From Peptoniphilus faecalis (GTDB lineage Bacteria > Bacillota > Clostridia > Tissierellales > Peptoniphilaceae): a DNA stretch of 58,860 bases. Below are positions 19,521 through 27,670 of the stretch, piece by piece. Every line of letters starts with the position of its first letter. Positions within the stretch are counted from its first letter, which is position 1. Made by a program: the position numbers and the translations under genes. The notes under the pieces were generated by a model. The model saw only the letters and a program-made list of their open reading frames with translations, ran no database searches and was not told where the DNA came from. The stretch spans positions 1 through 58,860 of the forward strand of contig NZ_JABDSR010000012.1 in NCBI RefSeq assembly GCF_012976305.1, in the 5' to 3' direction.

Positions 19521-20684
19521 TTATAAATCAAATTCTCTAATAAACAATTTCATAACTTTTTCTTTAATAACTGTATCTACAATTATCGATACGGAAATTT
19601 CCGATGTGGAAACTTGATAAAATTTAATATTATTTGCATTAAGTACATCGAATATCCTTGCAGCAACTCCCGGTTCAGTTCTCATTGCATTTCCAATCAC
19701 TGAAACCTTTGATACATTTTCTATAAAATTAAATCCATCTCCAATTGAATTAATTGTATCCTTCTCCTCTATTACTGATGTAAAGGAAACATAAACTTCA
19801 TCTTCAATAATATTTTGATTTATAACATCAATGTTAACTCCATTTTTTGCAAGTTCAGAAAATAAATCTGCAATGCTTTGATTTTCTAATTTTTTATTTA
19901 CAAGCAAAATATTATCAATTGATGAAACTCCTCTTATAATACTTTTTTCCACATTTTCCTCCTTATCAATTACAGTTCCCAAGACATTACAAGTATTTAG
20001 TGCAATATAAAGTTTTACTTCATATTTTTGTGCTAGTTCCACAGCTCTTGGGTCTATTACCTTTGCACCAAGATGTGCCATCTCCATAGTTTCTTCATAA
20101 CTTATGCTAGAAAGTTTTTTTGCCTTTTTATAAAATCGAGGATCTACTGTATAAATCCCTTCAACATCTGTGTAAATTTCACAATCACATCCAAGCTTAG
20201 CTGCGAGAGCGACAGCAGATGTATCAGATCCACCACGACCAAGCGTTGTAGTATCTCCTATCCCATTAACTCCTTGAAAGCCCGCCACAATTACAATGTA
20301 ATTATCTATAAGCTTTTCTTCAATATATTTTGTATCTACATCTAAAATCTTGCTAAAACCATACCTACCATAAGTTTTAAATCCCGCTTGTGCTCCACTT
20401 AAAGATATTGCCTTCTCTCCCAAAGATTCAACTGCCATAGCAAGAAGTGATGATGATACAAGCTCTCCTGTGGACATCAAAACGTCTAGTTCCCTTTTTT
20501 GAGGCTTTTTATTTATCTCTTGAGCTTTTTTTATTAAAATATCCGTAGTATCTCCCATTGCAGAAACTACACAGACCACATTATTTAAATCTCTTTTTCT
20601 CTTAACTAAGATCCTTGCAACACTCATAATCTTTTCTATACTTGCAACGGAACTTCCTCCAAATTTCATAACAACATTTTTCAT
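19521..20684 (-). CDS. lysC: Aspartokinase (lysine-operon copy)
   Basis: Second aspartokinase of the window, 387 residues, opening VMKFGGSSVASIEKI, with TTTLGRGGSDTSAVALA in the kinase core and two ACT domains at the C-terminus (NAMRTEPGVAARIFDVL). It is the shorter DapG/LysC-like type. Transcription behind the lysine riboswitch makes this the lysine-responsive isoenzyme. It differs clearly from the 440-residue copy in the threonine operon, so the two are not a recent duplication. Confidence 0.94.
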   Translation of the reverse strand: MKNVVMKFGGSSVASIEKIMSVARILVKRKRDLNNVVCVVSAMGDTTDILIKKAQEINKKPQKRELDVLMSTGELVSSSLLAMAVESLGEKAISLSGAQAGFKTYGRYGFSKILDVDTKYIEEKLIDNYIVIVAGFQGVNGIGDTTTLGRGGSDTSAVALAAKLGCDCEIYTDVEGIYTVDPRFYKKAKKLSSISYEETMEMAHLGAKVIDPRAVELAQKYEVKLYIALNTCNVLGTVIDKEENVEKSIIRGVSSIDNILLVNKKLENQSIADLFSELAKNGVNIDVINQNIIEDEVYVSFTSVIEEKDTINSIGDGFNFIENVSKVSVIGNAMRTEPGVAARIFDVLNANNIKFYQVSTSEISVSIIVDTVIKEKVMKLFIREFDL

Positions 20685-20694
20685 AATTCACCTA

Positions 20695-21981
20695 TTACAA
20701 ATCATTTCTCATTAAATCTTCATATGTTTCTCTTTTAACCGCAACCTTTATCTCGTCTGATACAAAAATCATAGCTGGCCTTTCAATCCTATTGTAATTG
20801 CTAGACATTGAATAATTATATGCTCCAGTAGATGAAACTAAAATAAGGTCTTCCTCTTCCACCTTTGGAAGCATTATATCCCTTATAATAATATCTCCAC
20901 TTTCACAACATTTACCTGCAATAGTATATACTTCTTCTAAATTATCATTAAATTTATTTGCAATAGAAGCTTCATACTTTGCTCCATAAAGTGCCGGTCT
21001 TATATTGTCGTTCATTGAACCATCTATAAATATAAAATTCTTACCACCATAGGTTTTTTTAATAATTTCCGCAGTATAGAGTGTGTGCCCTGCATTTGAT
21101 ATTAAACTTCTGCCCGGTTCTATTGTAAGAGTCTTTAGCTTTAAATTATTCTCTTCTAAAAGCTCTTCAATTTTTTTAATATACCTCTTTAAAAATCCTT
21201 CAAGTTCAAAGGGAGAATCTTCAGATGTATAATAAACGCCAAAGCCACCGCCTAAATTAAGTTCTTCAATTCTAATTCCCTTATCACTAACTTTTTTTAT
21301 AAAATTTATCATCTCTTCTGCCTCAGAAAAGAAGGATTCCTCTCTAAAAACTTGTGAACCAATATGTGCATGGAAGCCGAGAAGTTCAAAATATTTTGAA
21401 TTAGCCACTCTTTCAATAATATCAAATATATCATCCGAAAAAATTGAAAGGCCAAATTTAGAATCATTTTTTGAAGTTGTAATATACTCATGAGTATGAG
21501 CATCAATTCCAGGATTAAGTCTAATTAATACCTTTTGTTTCTTTTTCTTCTCTTTTAAAATAGCTTCAAGTTTATTTATCTCACTTGTATTATCTATTAC
21601 AATTTTCCCAACACCAGAATCAACTGCAAATTCAAGCTCTTTTTTTAATTTATTATTGCCGTGAAAATATATTTTATCTGCACTCATTCTTGAATTTAAA
21701 ATCGTATAGATTTCACCACCACTTACAGCATCAATTAAAATGTCCTCTTCACAAACAACATTGGCAATATATTTATTTAAAAGAGCCTTGGAGGCATATA
21801 AAATATTTGTATTGAATTTTTTAGATTTAAAACTATTTTTAAACTTTCTAATATTTTCCCTAAAAAAATCTTCATCTGCAATATAAAGAGGTGTTCCATA
21901 TTTTTCTTTCAAATAACTCATGGAATACTTTCCCAAATGTATCTCATTATCTATCACTTTTAAATTTCCAAATAATTTCAT
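20695..21981 (-). CDS. lysA: Diaminopimelate decarboxylase
   Basis: Converts meso-DAP to lysine, PLP-dependent fold III. PLP lysine 65 is in LYASKALLNK. GFHAHIGSQ, the glycine-rich LGGGFGVYY and EPGRSL bind cofactor and substrate, and CCESGDII holds the active-site Cys from the partner subunit. The 428-residue length is normal. It is the first gene of the operon behind the L-box leader. Placing the last enzyme of the pathway first is unusual in order but not in content. Confidence 0.97.
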   Translation of the reverse strand: MKLFGNLKVIDNEIHLGKYSMSYLKEKYGTPLYIADEDFFRENIRKFKNSFKSKKFNTNILYASKALLNKYIANVVCEEDILIDAVSGGEIYTILNSRMSADKIYFHGNNKLKKELEFAVDSGVGKIVIDNTSEINKLEAILKEKKKKQKVLIRLNPGIDAHTHEYITTSKNDSKFGLSIFSDDIFDIIERVANSKYFELLGFHAHIGSQVFREESFFSEAEEMINFIKKVSDKGIRIEELNLGGGFGVYYTSEDSPFELEGFLKRYIKKIEELLEENNLKLKTLTIEPGRSLISNAGHTLYTAEIIKKTYGGKNFIFIDGSMNDNIRPALYGAKYEASIANKFNDNLEEVYTIAGKCCESGDIIIRDIMLPKVEEEDLILVSSTGAYNYSMSSNYNRIERPAMIFVSDEIKVAVKRETYEDLMRNDL

Positions 21982-21996
21982 AAAACTCTCCTTAAA

Positions 21997-22028
21997 ACAA
22001 AAAAACTATGAGCAAAAGACTCATAGTT
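21997..22028 (-). terminator. Riboswitch-controlled leader terminator
   Basis: AACTATGAG (22004-22012) pairs with CTCATAGTT (22020-22028) and is followed on the - strand by TTTTTTT. It lies between the L-box aptamer and lysA, the expression platform for lysine-induced termination. Confidence 0.88.
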
Positions 22029-22195
22029 TAAATTCTCTTTTGCCCTCAATGAATAGAGCACACTACAAAAGAAATGGGCATTTCTAATGTGACAGTTATA
22101 CAGATATTCTCTGCATCCCCAGGATTTCTCCTTCGGCGATTTTCCCTTTCGTTAACCTACTCTTAAAAACCGCAACCTCTCTAAACATCGACTAT
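22029..22195 (-). promoter_or_regulatory. Lysine riboswitch (L box)
   Basis: On the - strand the conserved L-box blocks occur in order: AGAGAGGTTGCG, AAGAGTAGG, CGAAAGGG, TCGCCGAAGG, CCTGGGG, ACTGTCACAT and GAGGGC. The aptamer is followed at once by the terminator hairpin. Known L-box logic would stop transcription of lysA-lysC-dapA-dapB-ddh when lysine is abundant. Confidence 0.93.
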
Positions 22196-22211
22196 TATTT
22201 AATTATCACTT

Positions 22212-22240
22212 ACTATAGCACAGAGCTAATAACTTTGCAA
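22212..22240 (-). promoter_or_regulatory. Promoter of the lysine operon
   Basis: TTGCAA (22235-22240) and TATAGT (complement of 22212-22217) lie 17 bp apart, with TGC just before the -10 box. It is immediately upstream of the riboswitch. Confidence 0.8.
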
Positions 22241-22446
22241 GTGTTTTAAAAATTTATTTGTTTATTAAAATGTAGCGTTACAATTGATGTGAGATCAAAT
22301 AAAAGAAAAACATCTTAATTTTAAAGACATATTTTATTTCTACAACACATTTCTTATCACATTATACTTTTACAACAGTTAAAAAGTTTTAAATATAAAG
22401 ATTATAATTAATTTAAGTAAAAAATTCTCTATAGAATATTATCTAC

Positions 22447-23082
22447 TTAAATGAGATATTGGTAATATCCTATAAAATGAGTTATTGCCGCTCCCAACAC
22501 GAAAAAGTGCCAAATAACATGGCTGTATTGTTTTTTCATCTTGTAAAAAATTGTTCCTACTGTATAGAGAATACCTCCCGCAACTAAGAAAAACAAAAAT
22601 TCTCTCGGCATTTTTAAAAATATGGGTTTTAATAAAAATATGGAAGTCCAACCCATGGCAATATATAAAATAACGGAAATGGTTTTTTGTTTATCATACT
22701 TTCCATAACTTAAAATCTTGTAAATTGTACCTGCAAGAGCAATGACCCAAATAAGTACAAGAAAAAATATCATTTTTTTACCTGATAGAACTGTTAAAAT
22801 AACAGGAGTAAAGGATGCCGCAATAAATAAAAATATAGCGGAGTGGTCAAAAATTCTAAGAATATTTTTTGCCCTTTTATTCCAAATTCCATGGTAGAGT
22901 GTACTTGCCAAAAATAAAAATATAAAAAATGCACCATAAATTATAAAAGCGGGAGTATAGGCATTTCCCTTTTTAATGCAAGATCTAATCATCATCACTA
23001 AAAAGACTATCCCTATTCCAACTCCAATAAAATGGCTTATACTGTTTAAAAATTCTACGAAAAACTCTCTATTCTTCTTCAT
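22447..23082 (-). CDS. Hemolysin III family (PAQR-like) membrane protein
   Basis: Integral membrane protein of 211 residues with seven predicted helices. Conserved features are SHFIGVGIG near the start, ASTLYHG, FDHSAIFLFIAASFTPV and the C-terminal HVIWHFFVLGAAITHF, which supply the Ser/Asp/His metal-site set of the PAQR/alkaline ceramidase superfamily. The physiological role in bacteria is unclear and a cytolytic role is not established for most members. Its start overlaps the end of the DUF1836 gene by 14 bp. Confidence 0.9.
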   Translation of the reverse strand: MKKNREFFVEFLNSISHFIGVGIGIVFLVMMIRSCIKKGNAYTPAFIIYGAFFIFLFLASTLYHGIWNKRAKNILRIFDHSAIFLFIAASFTPVILTVLSGKKMIFFLVLIWVIALAGTIYKILSYGKYDKQKTISVILYIAMGWTSIFLLKPIFLKMPREFLFFLVAGGILYTVGTIFYKMKKQYSHVIWHFFVLGAAITHFIGYYQYLI

Positions 23083-23623
23083 ACATTCTCCTTAAATAAC
23101 CCTTTACATAAAGACTTCCCGAAATTGAGCGAATAGCTTCTGTTAAATAGAGGGATTCTCCCTTATTGGGAATTTCTTCTCCCAAAAACACTAGCCTTAT
23201 TTGATCTTCCATAATATCACAAAAGGAATCGTAAGCATCTTTAAATTCTTTTCCCTCTAAATAGAGTTTAATTCCCCTTCCAACTTCCTCCATGGTAAAA
23301 ACTTGCTTTACAAAACTAATTGCAGTCAGTAGAGCTATATGCTCCTTTGAATACCTCTTTTTTACGGGCTTTGGCATGAGATTTTGTTTCACGTAATTAT
23401 TTATCATTGAAGGAGAAATATCCTTTTCAGATAAAAATGGAGATACTTGGGAAAGCACAATGCTTAGCAATTGATCGTTGTAAATTTCAAAATCGGGAAG
23501 TTCATCCCATCTCAGAAGTTTCCAGTTTCTCACTTTTCCAATAATTTCTTTGTCAAGACTTTCAACTAGCTTTAAATTATTTTTATTATCTTCCAAAAAA
23601 AAGTTATCTATTTTATCGTTCAT
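23069..23623 (-). CDS. DUF1836 protein, MerR-like winged-helix putative regulator
   Basis: The 184 residues contain the DUF1836 pattern: RWDELPDFEIYNDQL, then SPSMINNYVKQNLMPKPVKKRYSKEHIALL, which reads as a winged-helix DNA-binding segment. It is co-transcribed with the hemolysin III gene. A 7-bp palindrome overlapping its own promoter at 23637-23653 suggests autoregulation (inference). Confidence 0.82.
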   Translation of the reverse strand: MNDKIDNFFLEDNKNNLKLVESLDKEIIGKVRNWKLLRWDELPDFEIYNDQLLSIVLSQVSPFLSEKDISPSMINNYVKQNLMPKPVKKRYSKEHIALLTAISFVKQVFTMEEVGRGIKLYLEGKEFKDAYDSFCDIMEDQIRLVFLGEEIPNKGESLYLTEAIRSISGSLYVKGYLRRMYEEE

Positions 23624-23636
23624 ATTATCACCACAT

Positions 23637-23680
23637 CTAGTTTATAAAACTAGTATATACCATTTTTAATTTTATTGCAA
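23637..23680 (-). promoter_or_regulatory. Promoter with overlapping palindromic operator
   Basis: On the - strand TTGCAA (23675-23680) and TATACT (complement of 23652-23657) are 17 bp apart. The perfect inverted repeat CTAGTTT-ATA-AAACTAG at 23637-23653 overlaps the -10/start region, a typical repressor site. Confidence 0.7.
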
Positions 23681-23800
23681 GGAAAAGGGAAAATAATAAA
23701 TATGACTTAAACTTAAAGACAAATGCCTTTGACTATAAATTAAAAAATTAGTATTTCAATTGACGATGGAAAAATGAATAAGTTTGTAAATTATTATTAG

Positions 23801-23850
23801 AAAAATAAAAAGCTCTAGAAATTATTTCAATCTTCTAGAACTTTTTATTT
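23801..23850. terminator. Bidirectional terminator
   Basis: AAAGCTCTAGAA and TTCTAGAACTTT form a stem with one mismatch (23809-23843), flanked by A-rich and T-rich tracts on both sides. It follows the small membrane protein gene on the - strand. Confidence 0.65.
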
Positions 23851-23854
23851 TATT

Positions 23855-24061
23855 TTATTCTATTCTATTTTTCATTTTTAAAATATTAATGATAATTACA
23901 ACAACGAAATAAACTATCCAAAATATAATCATTGCATAGTTTGTAAAAAATTCTCTTAAATTAAAACTTTTTTTAAAAAAATGAGAGAAAATATAACCGC
24001 ATAAAATTTGTATACCAAGTATAAAAAATATTCTGATTAGTTCTCTCTTAATTAACTTCAT
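23855..24061 (-). CDS. Small two-helix membrane protein
   Basis: It has 68 residues with two hydrophobic helices (about 9-26 and 41-60), a basic start (MKLIKREL) and a basic end. I recognise no family. It begins 3 bp after the end of the decayed secreted-protein gene, with GAGGG 12 bp upstream, and the pair shares one terminator. This layout resembles a secreted product followed by a small membrane immunity or accessory protein, which is only a suggestion. Confidence 0.5.
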   Translation of the reverse strand: MKLIKRELIRIFFILGIQILCGYIFSHFFKKSFNLREFFTNYAMIIFWIVYFVVVIIINILKMKNRIE

Positions 24062-24064
24062 AGT

Positions 24065-24791
24065 TTAATGAAACCCTCTTTCACTAAAAGACCAAGAACC
24101 AATATATTGCGTCCTTTTAGAATCTAAATAGTAATCATTCTCATATCTAGTATAGATTTTACCTGTACTATGAGTTCTATAAACATTAAGTAAAATATAA
24201 ATAGTCTGGTAATGATACAACTCCGGCTCCACCACCTGCAGCTATAGCTGAAATAATGATTTTTGTTGCAACTGTCATATTTATATATGCTACTGCAGCG
24301 ACGATTGCTGCTGTAGCAATTGCAATAGTAACTTTTTTACCTACTAAGAAATCCCATACCTATCAGTTCGCAAATAAGTATTGTTTCCTAAGAGTGATAT
24401 TTCATTTTTATCTTGTTTGTGATTTTCAATATTATCAATTATTTTTGCTGAAACCTCGTATTTTTCAACTATACCATCTGATTGAGTTTCGAGACAAAAA
24501 ACTTTTCCATTCTTAATTTCACTAATAATCGAATTTTTTAAAATATTCTCTCCATCTTAGATTTTATAAATCTTACTATTAATTTTATTGCCATTAATTT
24601 TTTCTACTATGTAATATTCTCCATCTTCTCTATGTTCTTTGTAATCAATTATAATCTCATCTTTATTAAAATCTTCATTAATATTTATAAAGTTAGTATC
24701 CAATTTTGAGTTAGCATAAATCGGTGCTACAAAGTTCATCATAATAACTATTACTAACGCTAAACTCATCGTTTTTTTTTTAATTTTTCAT
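24065..24791 (-). pseudogene. Decayed gene for a secreted protein with an Ala/Gly-rich hydrophobic segment
   Basis: A strong AAAGGAGG site precedes an ATG at 24791 that hits a stop after three codons. One extra A in the first A run would give a classic signal peptide (basic start, then MSLALVIVIMMNFVAPIYA). The frame then has a stop at 24557-24559, continues open to stops at 24341-24346, shifts to a frame encoding GKKVTIAIATAAIVAAVAY and SAIAAGGGAGVVSLPDYLY, and shifts again to end at 24065 with IYTRYENDYYLDSKRTQ and GSWSFSERGFH. The family is unrecognised. The composition suggests a secreted peptide or bacteriocin-like precursor. Sequencing error in the 10-A tract cannot be excluded, but several lesions argue for decay. 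Confidence 0.6.
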
Positions 24792-25148
24792 AATTTCCTC
24801 CTTTATTATTTTATTCATTCATTTATTTTTTAAATAATTAATGTTTAAATCTACATCCCCTTTTAAATTTAGGCAAATTTTCAAAAATCTACTATTCAAT
24901 TGGTCGGTTAGTTTTAATAGAATTACAATTTTTCTACATTAGAAATATCAATTATCGATATCACTGTAAATACTTTTTATAATTTTTATTTATATATTTT
25001 CATTAACTGTATGGACATATGTTACACTTTTACTTTGACAGGATTTTGAAAATTTTTATAAGAAATATATCTAAAGCTTTATAGAGTGTTAAAAAAGTCT
25101 TTGAATAATGCTATTATTAATGTAAGATTATTTTTAATGGGGGACAAT
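24792..25148. other. Noncoding AT-rich gap
   Basis: No gene is seen. It holds one copy of a dispersed repeat (25003-25032) and a possible promoter for the downstream genes: TTGACA 25035-25040, 16 bp, TATAAG 25057-25062. Confidence 0.5.
25003..25032 (+). repeat. Dispersed intergenic repeat, copy 1
   Basis: Contains TTAACTGT followed by GACATATGTTACACTTTT. The same arrangement occurs on the - strand at 29962-30001, and a diverged copy is at 35244-35275. Confidence 0.65.
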
Positions 25149-25625
25149 GTGAAGTTACTTATACTTGTTGATAATAAAAATGCTATTGCAAAGGATGGCG
25201 AACAAATTTTATTCGTGGACAATGATTTGCATATGTTTAAAAAATATACTACAAATAATATTATAATCATGGGCAGAAAAACTTTTCATGCTATTGGAAG
25301 ACAGCTTCCAAATAGAATTTCTGTAGTTTTTACGCATTCAAAAAATGAAGATAAAGATAATTTGTTTTATGTTGATTCAATTGAAAAACTTGATGATATA
25401 ATTAAAAAATATAGTGATAAAGAAGTTTTTGTAATTGGCGGTGCTGCAATTATTAGGCTTTTGTGGGATAGACTTGATGAACTAATTGTTACAAGAGTTG
25501 ATACTGTTGTTAAAGGAGCAGACACGTTTATTCCTGATTTTAAGGGCTTTAAATTAGTGAAAAAATGTGAAATTGAAGACCCAAATTACAAAGTTTATCA
25601 CGAGATATGGAAAAGAGAAAAATGA
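25149..25625 (+). CDS. folA: Dihydrofolate reductase-like protein
   Basis: Reduces dihydrofolate with NADPH. A GTG start at 25149 is chosen because it follows GGGGGA by 4 bp and gives KLLILVDNKNAIAKDGEQ, the usual DHFR opening; an upstream ATG would add an untypical N-terminus. Motifs present are IIMGRKTFHAIGRQLPNR (NADPH loop) and VFVIGGAAIIRLL. At 158 residues the length is right. The usual Leu-Pro-Trp segment after the first strand is replaced by GEQILFV with Asp following, so the active site is divergent. It overlaps the next gene by 4 bp. Confidence 0.83.
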   Translation: MKLLILVDNKNAIAKDGEQILFVDNDLHMFKKYTTNNIIIMGRKTFHAIGRQLPNRISVVFTHSKNEDKDNLFYVDSIEKLDDIIKKYSDKEVFVIGGAAIIRLLWDRLDELIVTRVDTVVKGADTFIPDFKGFKLVKKCEIEDPNYKVYHEIWKREK

Positions 25626-27178
25626 TAATTTTAAGAAATATAAAAGTTCCCTATGACAAAGATGAAAAATTTTTGAGCGGGGAAATTGCAAAAAAATTAA
25701 ATAAGAGGGATTTTAATTATAAAATTTATAAAAAATCCTTGGATGCAAGGCATGAAATAAATTTCGTGTACCAAGTGATTGTCGATTTAGATTTAGCGGA
25801 TATTGATAAAAAGATTATAAAAAGACTAAAAAATAATATTGAAGAGTTTCATGAGGATAAGCTTGAAGTCGAGAATATTAATAAAATTAAATCCGCAGTG
25901 ATAATTGGAACGGGTCCTGCGGGACTTTTTGCTGCCTATTTACTTGCGAAAAAGGGTGTTAAGGTAACTTTAATCGAGAGGGGCAAAAAAGTTGAGGATA
26001 GGCTAAGGGACATCGACACTCTTCACGAGACTGGAAAGTTAGACGAAAATTCAAATGTCCAATTTGGAGAAGGCGGTGCAGGGACTTTTTCTGATGGAAA
26101 ATTAACTTCACGTTCCAAGGACAAGAGAGTTTCTCACGTTTTTGAAATTTTTGTTAAAAATGGTGCACCTGAAGATATCCTTTACGAGCAGAAGCCACAT
26201 ATTGGTACAGACATTTTGCGAAATGTAATAAAAAATATTCGACAAGATATTGAGAGAAAAGGCGCAATTTATAAATTTAGTGAAAAACTAATTGATTTTG
26301 AAATTTGCAATGGAAAGATTAATAAAATAATAACTGACAAGGGAGAATACAGTGCCGATTGCTATATTTTGGCGATTGGAAATTCTGCTCGTGATACTTT
26401 TGTTATGCTTGATAAATATGATTTAATTGAGCAAAAGCCCTTTGCAGTTGGGTTTAGAATCGAGCATTTGAGAAAAAATATTGATAAGGCTCAGTATGGA
26501 ATGATTTCAGAAAAGCTTCCTTCTGCTACTTATCAGTTAAATATTACAGATAAAGAAGAGGCACATTCAGTTTACACTTTTTGTATGTGCCCTGGTGGAT
26601 ACGTTGTAAATTCCTCTTCAATTAAGTCGCAATTATGTGTCAATGGCATGAGCTATCACGACAGAAAGGGCGAGAATTCAAATTCAGCTGTAGTTGCTAC
26701 AATTGATAAAAAAATATATGGAGAGGGAAATTTAGCCGGCATGAATTTTCAAAATGAAATCGAAAAAAAGGCTTATAAAATGGGCGGCGGTTTGGCACCA
26801 GTGCAAAGAGTAAAGGACTTTATGGAAAATAGAGCAACAGAAAAACTTGGCGAAGTTTTGCCAACTTTTAAACCGGGCTATGTTTTTGCCGACTTAAATG
26901 AAATTTATCCAGAAAGCATTAATCACGCAATAAAAAATGCGCTAAAACTAATGAATAGACGAGTCCATGGGTTTTGTAGCGATGATGCGATTCTCACTGG
27001 AGTGGAGACGAGGACTTCGTCGCCAATTAGAATTGTGAGAGAAAATTATAGATCAGAAAAGCTAAAAAATTTATTTCCAATTGGAGAAGGTGCAGGTTAT
27101 TCTGGCGGAATAATTTCTTCGGCATTAGACGGCCTTAAATGTGCCATGGAAATTTTAGAAGGAGAGAAAGAATGTTAA
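25622..27178 (+). CDS. FAD-dependent oxidoreductase (COG2509-type)
   Basis: A 518-residue flavoprotein. An N-terminal extension of about 95 residues precedes the dinucleotide fold SAVIIGTGPAGLFAAYLLAK, with the FAD ribose acid in LIERGKK. FGEGGAGTFSDGKLTSR and the C-terminal PIGEGAGYSGGIISSALDG are typical of uncharacterised FAD-dependent dehydrogenases of this group. The ATG at 25622 overlaps the folA stop (ATGA), with GGAAAAGAG upstream. The substrate is unknown. Confidence 0.87.
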   Translation: MIILRNIKVPYDKDEKFLSGEIAKKLNKRDFNYKIYKKSLDARHEINFVYQVIVDLDLADIDKKIIKRLKNNIEEFHEDKLEVENINKIKSAVIIGTGPAGLFAAYLLAKKGVKVTLIERGKKVEDRLRDIDTLHETGKLDENSNVQFGEGGAGTFSDGKLTSRSKDKRVSHVFEIFVKNGAPEDILYEQKPHIGTDILRNVIKNIRQDIERKGAIYKFSEKLIDFEICNGKINKIITDKGEYSADCYILAIGNSARDTFVMLDKYDLIEQKPFAVGFRIEHLRKNIDKAQYGMISEKLPSATYQLNITDKEEAHSVYTFCMCPGGYVVNSSSIKSQLCVNGMSYHDRKGENSNSAVVATIDKKIYGEGNLAGMNFQNEIEKKAYKMGGGLAPVQRVKDFMENRATEKLGEVLPTFKPGYVFADLNEIYPESINHAIKNALKLMNRRVHGFCSDDAILTGVETRTSSPIRIVRENYRSEKLKNLFPIGEGAGYSGGIISSALDGLKCAMEILEGEKEC

Positions 27179-27636
27179 ATATAGTTTTTTATGAACCGGA
27201 AATTCCCTTTAACACAGGTGCTATTGCTAGAACTTGTGGACTTACTAAAACAAGGCTTCATCTCATTAAGCCCCTTGGATTTTCCGTTGACGACAAACAT
27301 TTAAAGAGGGCAGGACTTGATTATTGGCATTTAGTCGATATAAATTATTACGATTCCTACGATGAACTTGTGGCAAAATATCCTGAGAACAATTTTTATC
27401 TTGCAAGCACTAAGGCAAAGAAAAGATATTCCGATGTTAAGTTTAAAGATGAAGATTTTATTGTCTTTGGCCCAGAAACTCGTGGCCTTCCTGAAGATCT
27501 AATTTTTTCTAATTACGATAGGGCAATAAGAATTCCAATGTTAAAGGATTATGGCAGAAGCTTAAATCTTTCTAACTCTGCAAATATAATTTTATTTGAA
27601 GCTTTAAGACAACTTGACTTTTTAGATTTAGAATAA
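27172..27636 (+). CDS. trmL: tRNA (cytidine/uridine-34 2'-O)-methyltransferase
   Basis: SPOUT-class methyltransferase that modifies the wobble base of some leucine tRNAs using SAM. It has 154 residues starting MLNIVFYEPEIPFNTGAIART, the family opening. The knot motifs are FGPETRGLPEDL and IPMLKDYGRSLNLSNSANIILFEALRQ. The start at 27172 is chosen over an upstream ATG because GGAGAGAAAG lies just before it. It overlaps the flavoprotein gene by 7 bp. Confidence 0.95.
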   Translation: MLNIVFYEPEIPFNTGAIARTCGLTKTRLHLIKPLGFSVDDKHLKRAGLDYWHLVDINYYDSYDELVAKYPENNFYLASTKAKKRYSDVKFKDEDFIVFGPETRGLPEDLIFSNYDRAIRIPMLKDYGRSLNLSNSANIILFEALRQLDFLDLE

Positions 27637-27670
27637 TTTTTAATGGATTTTGTTATAGAAGGGATTTGTT

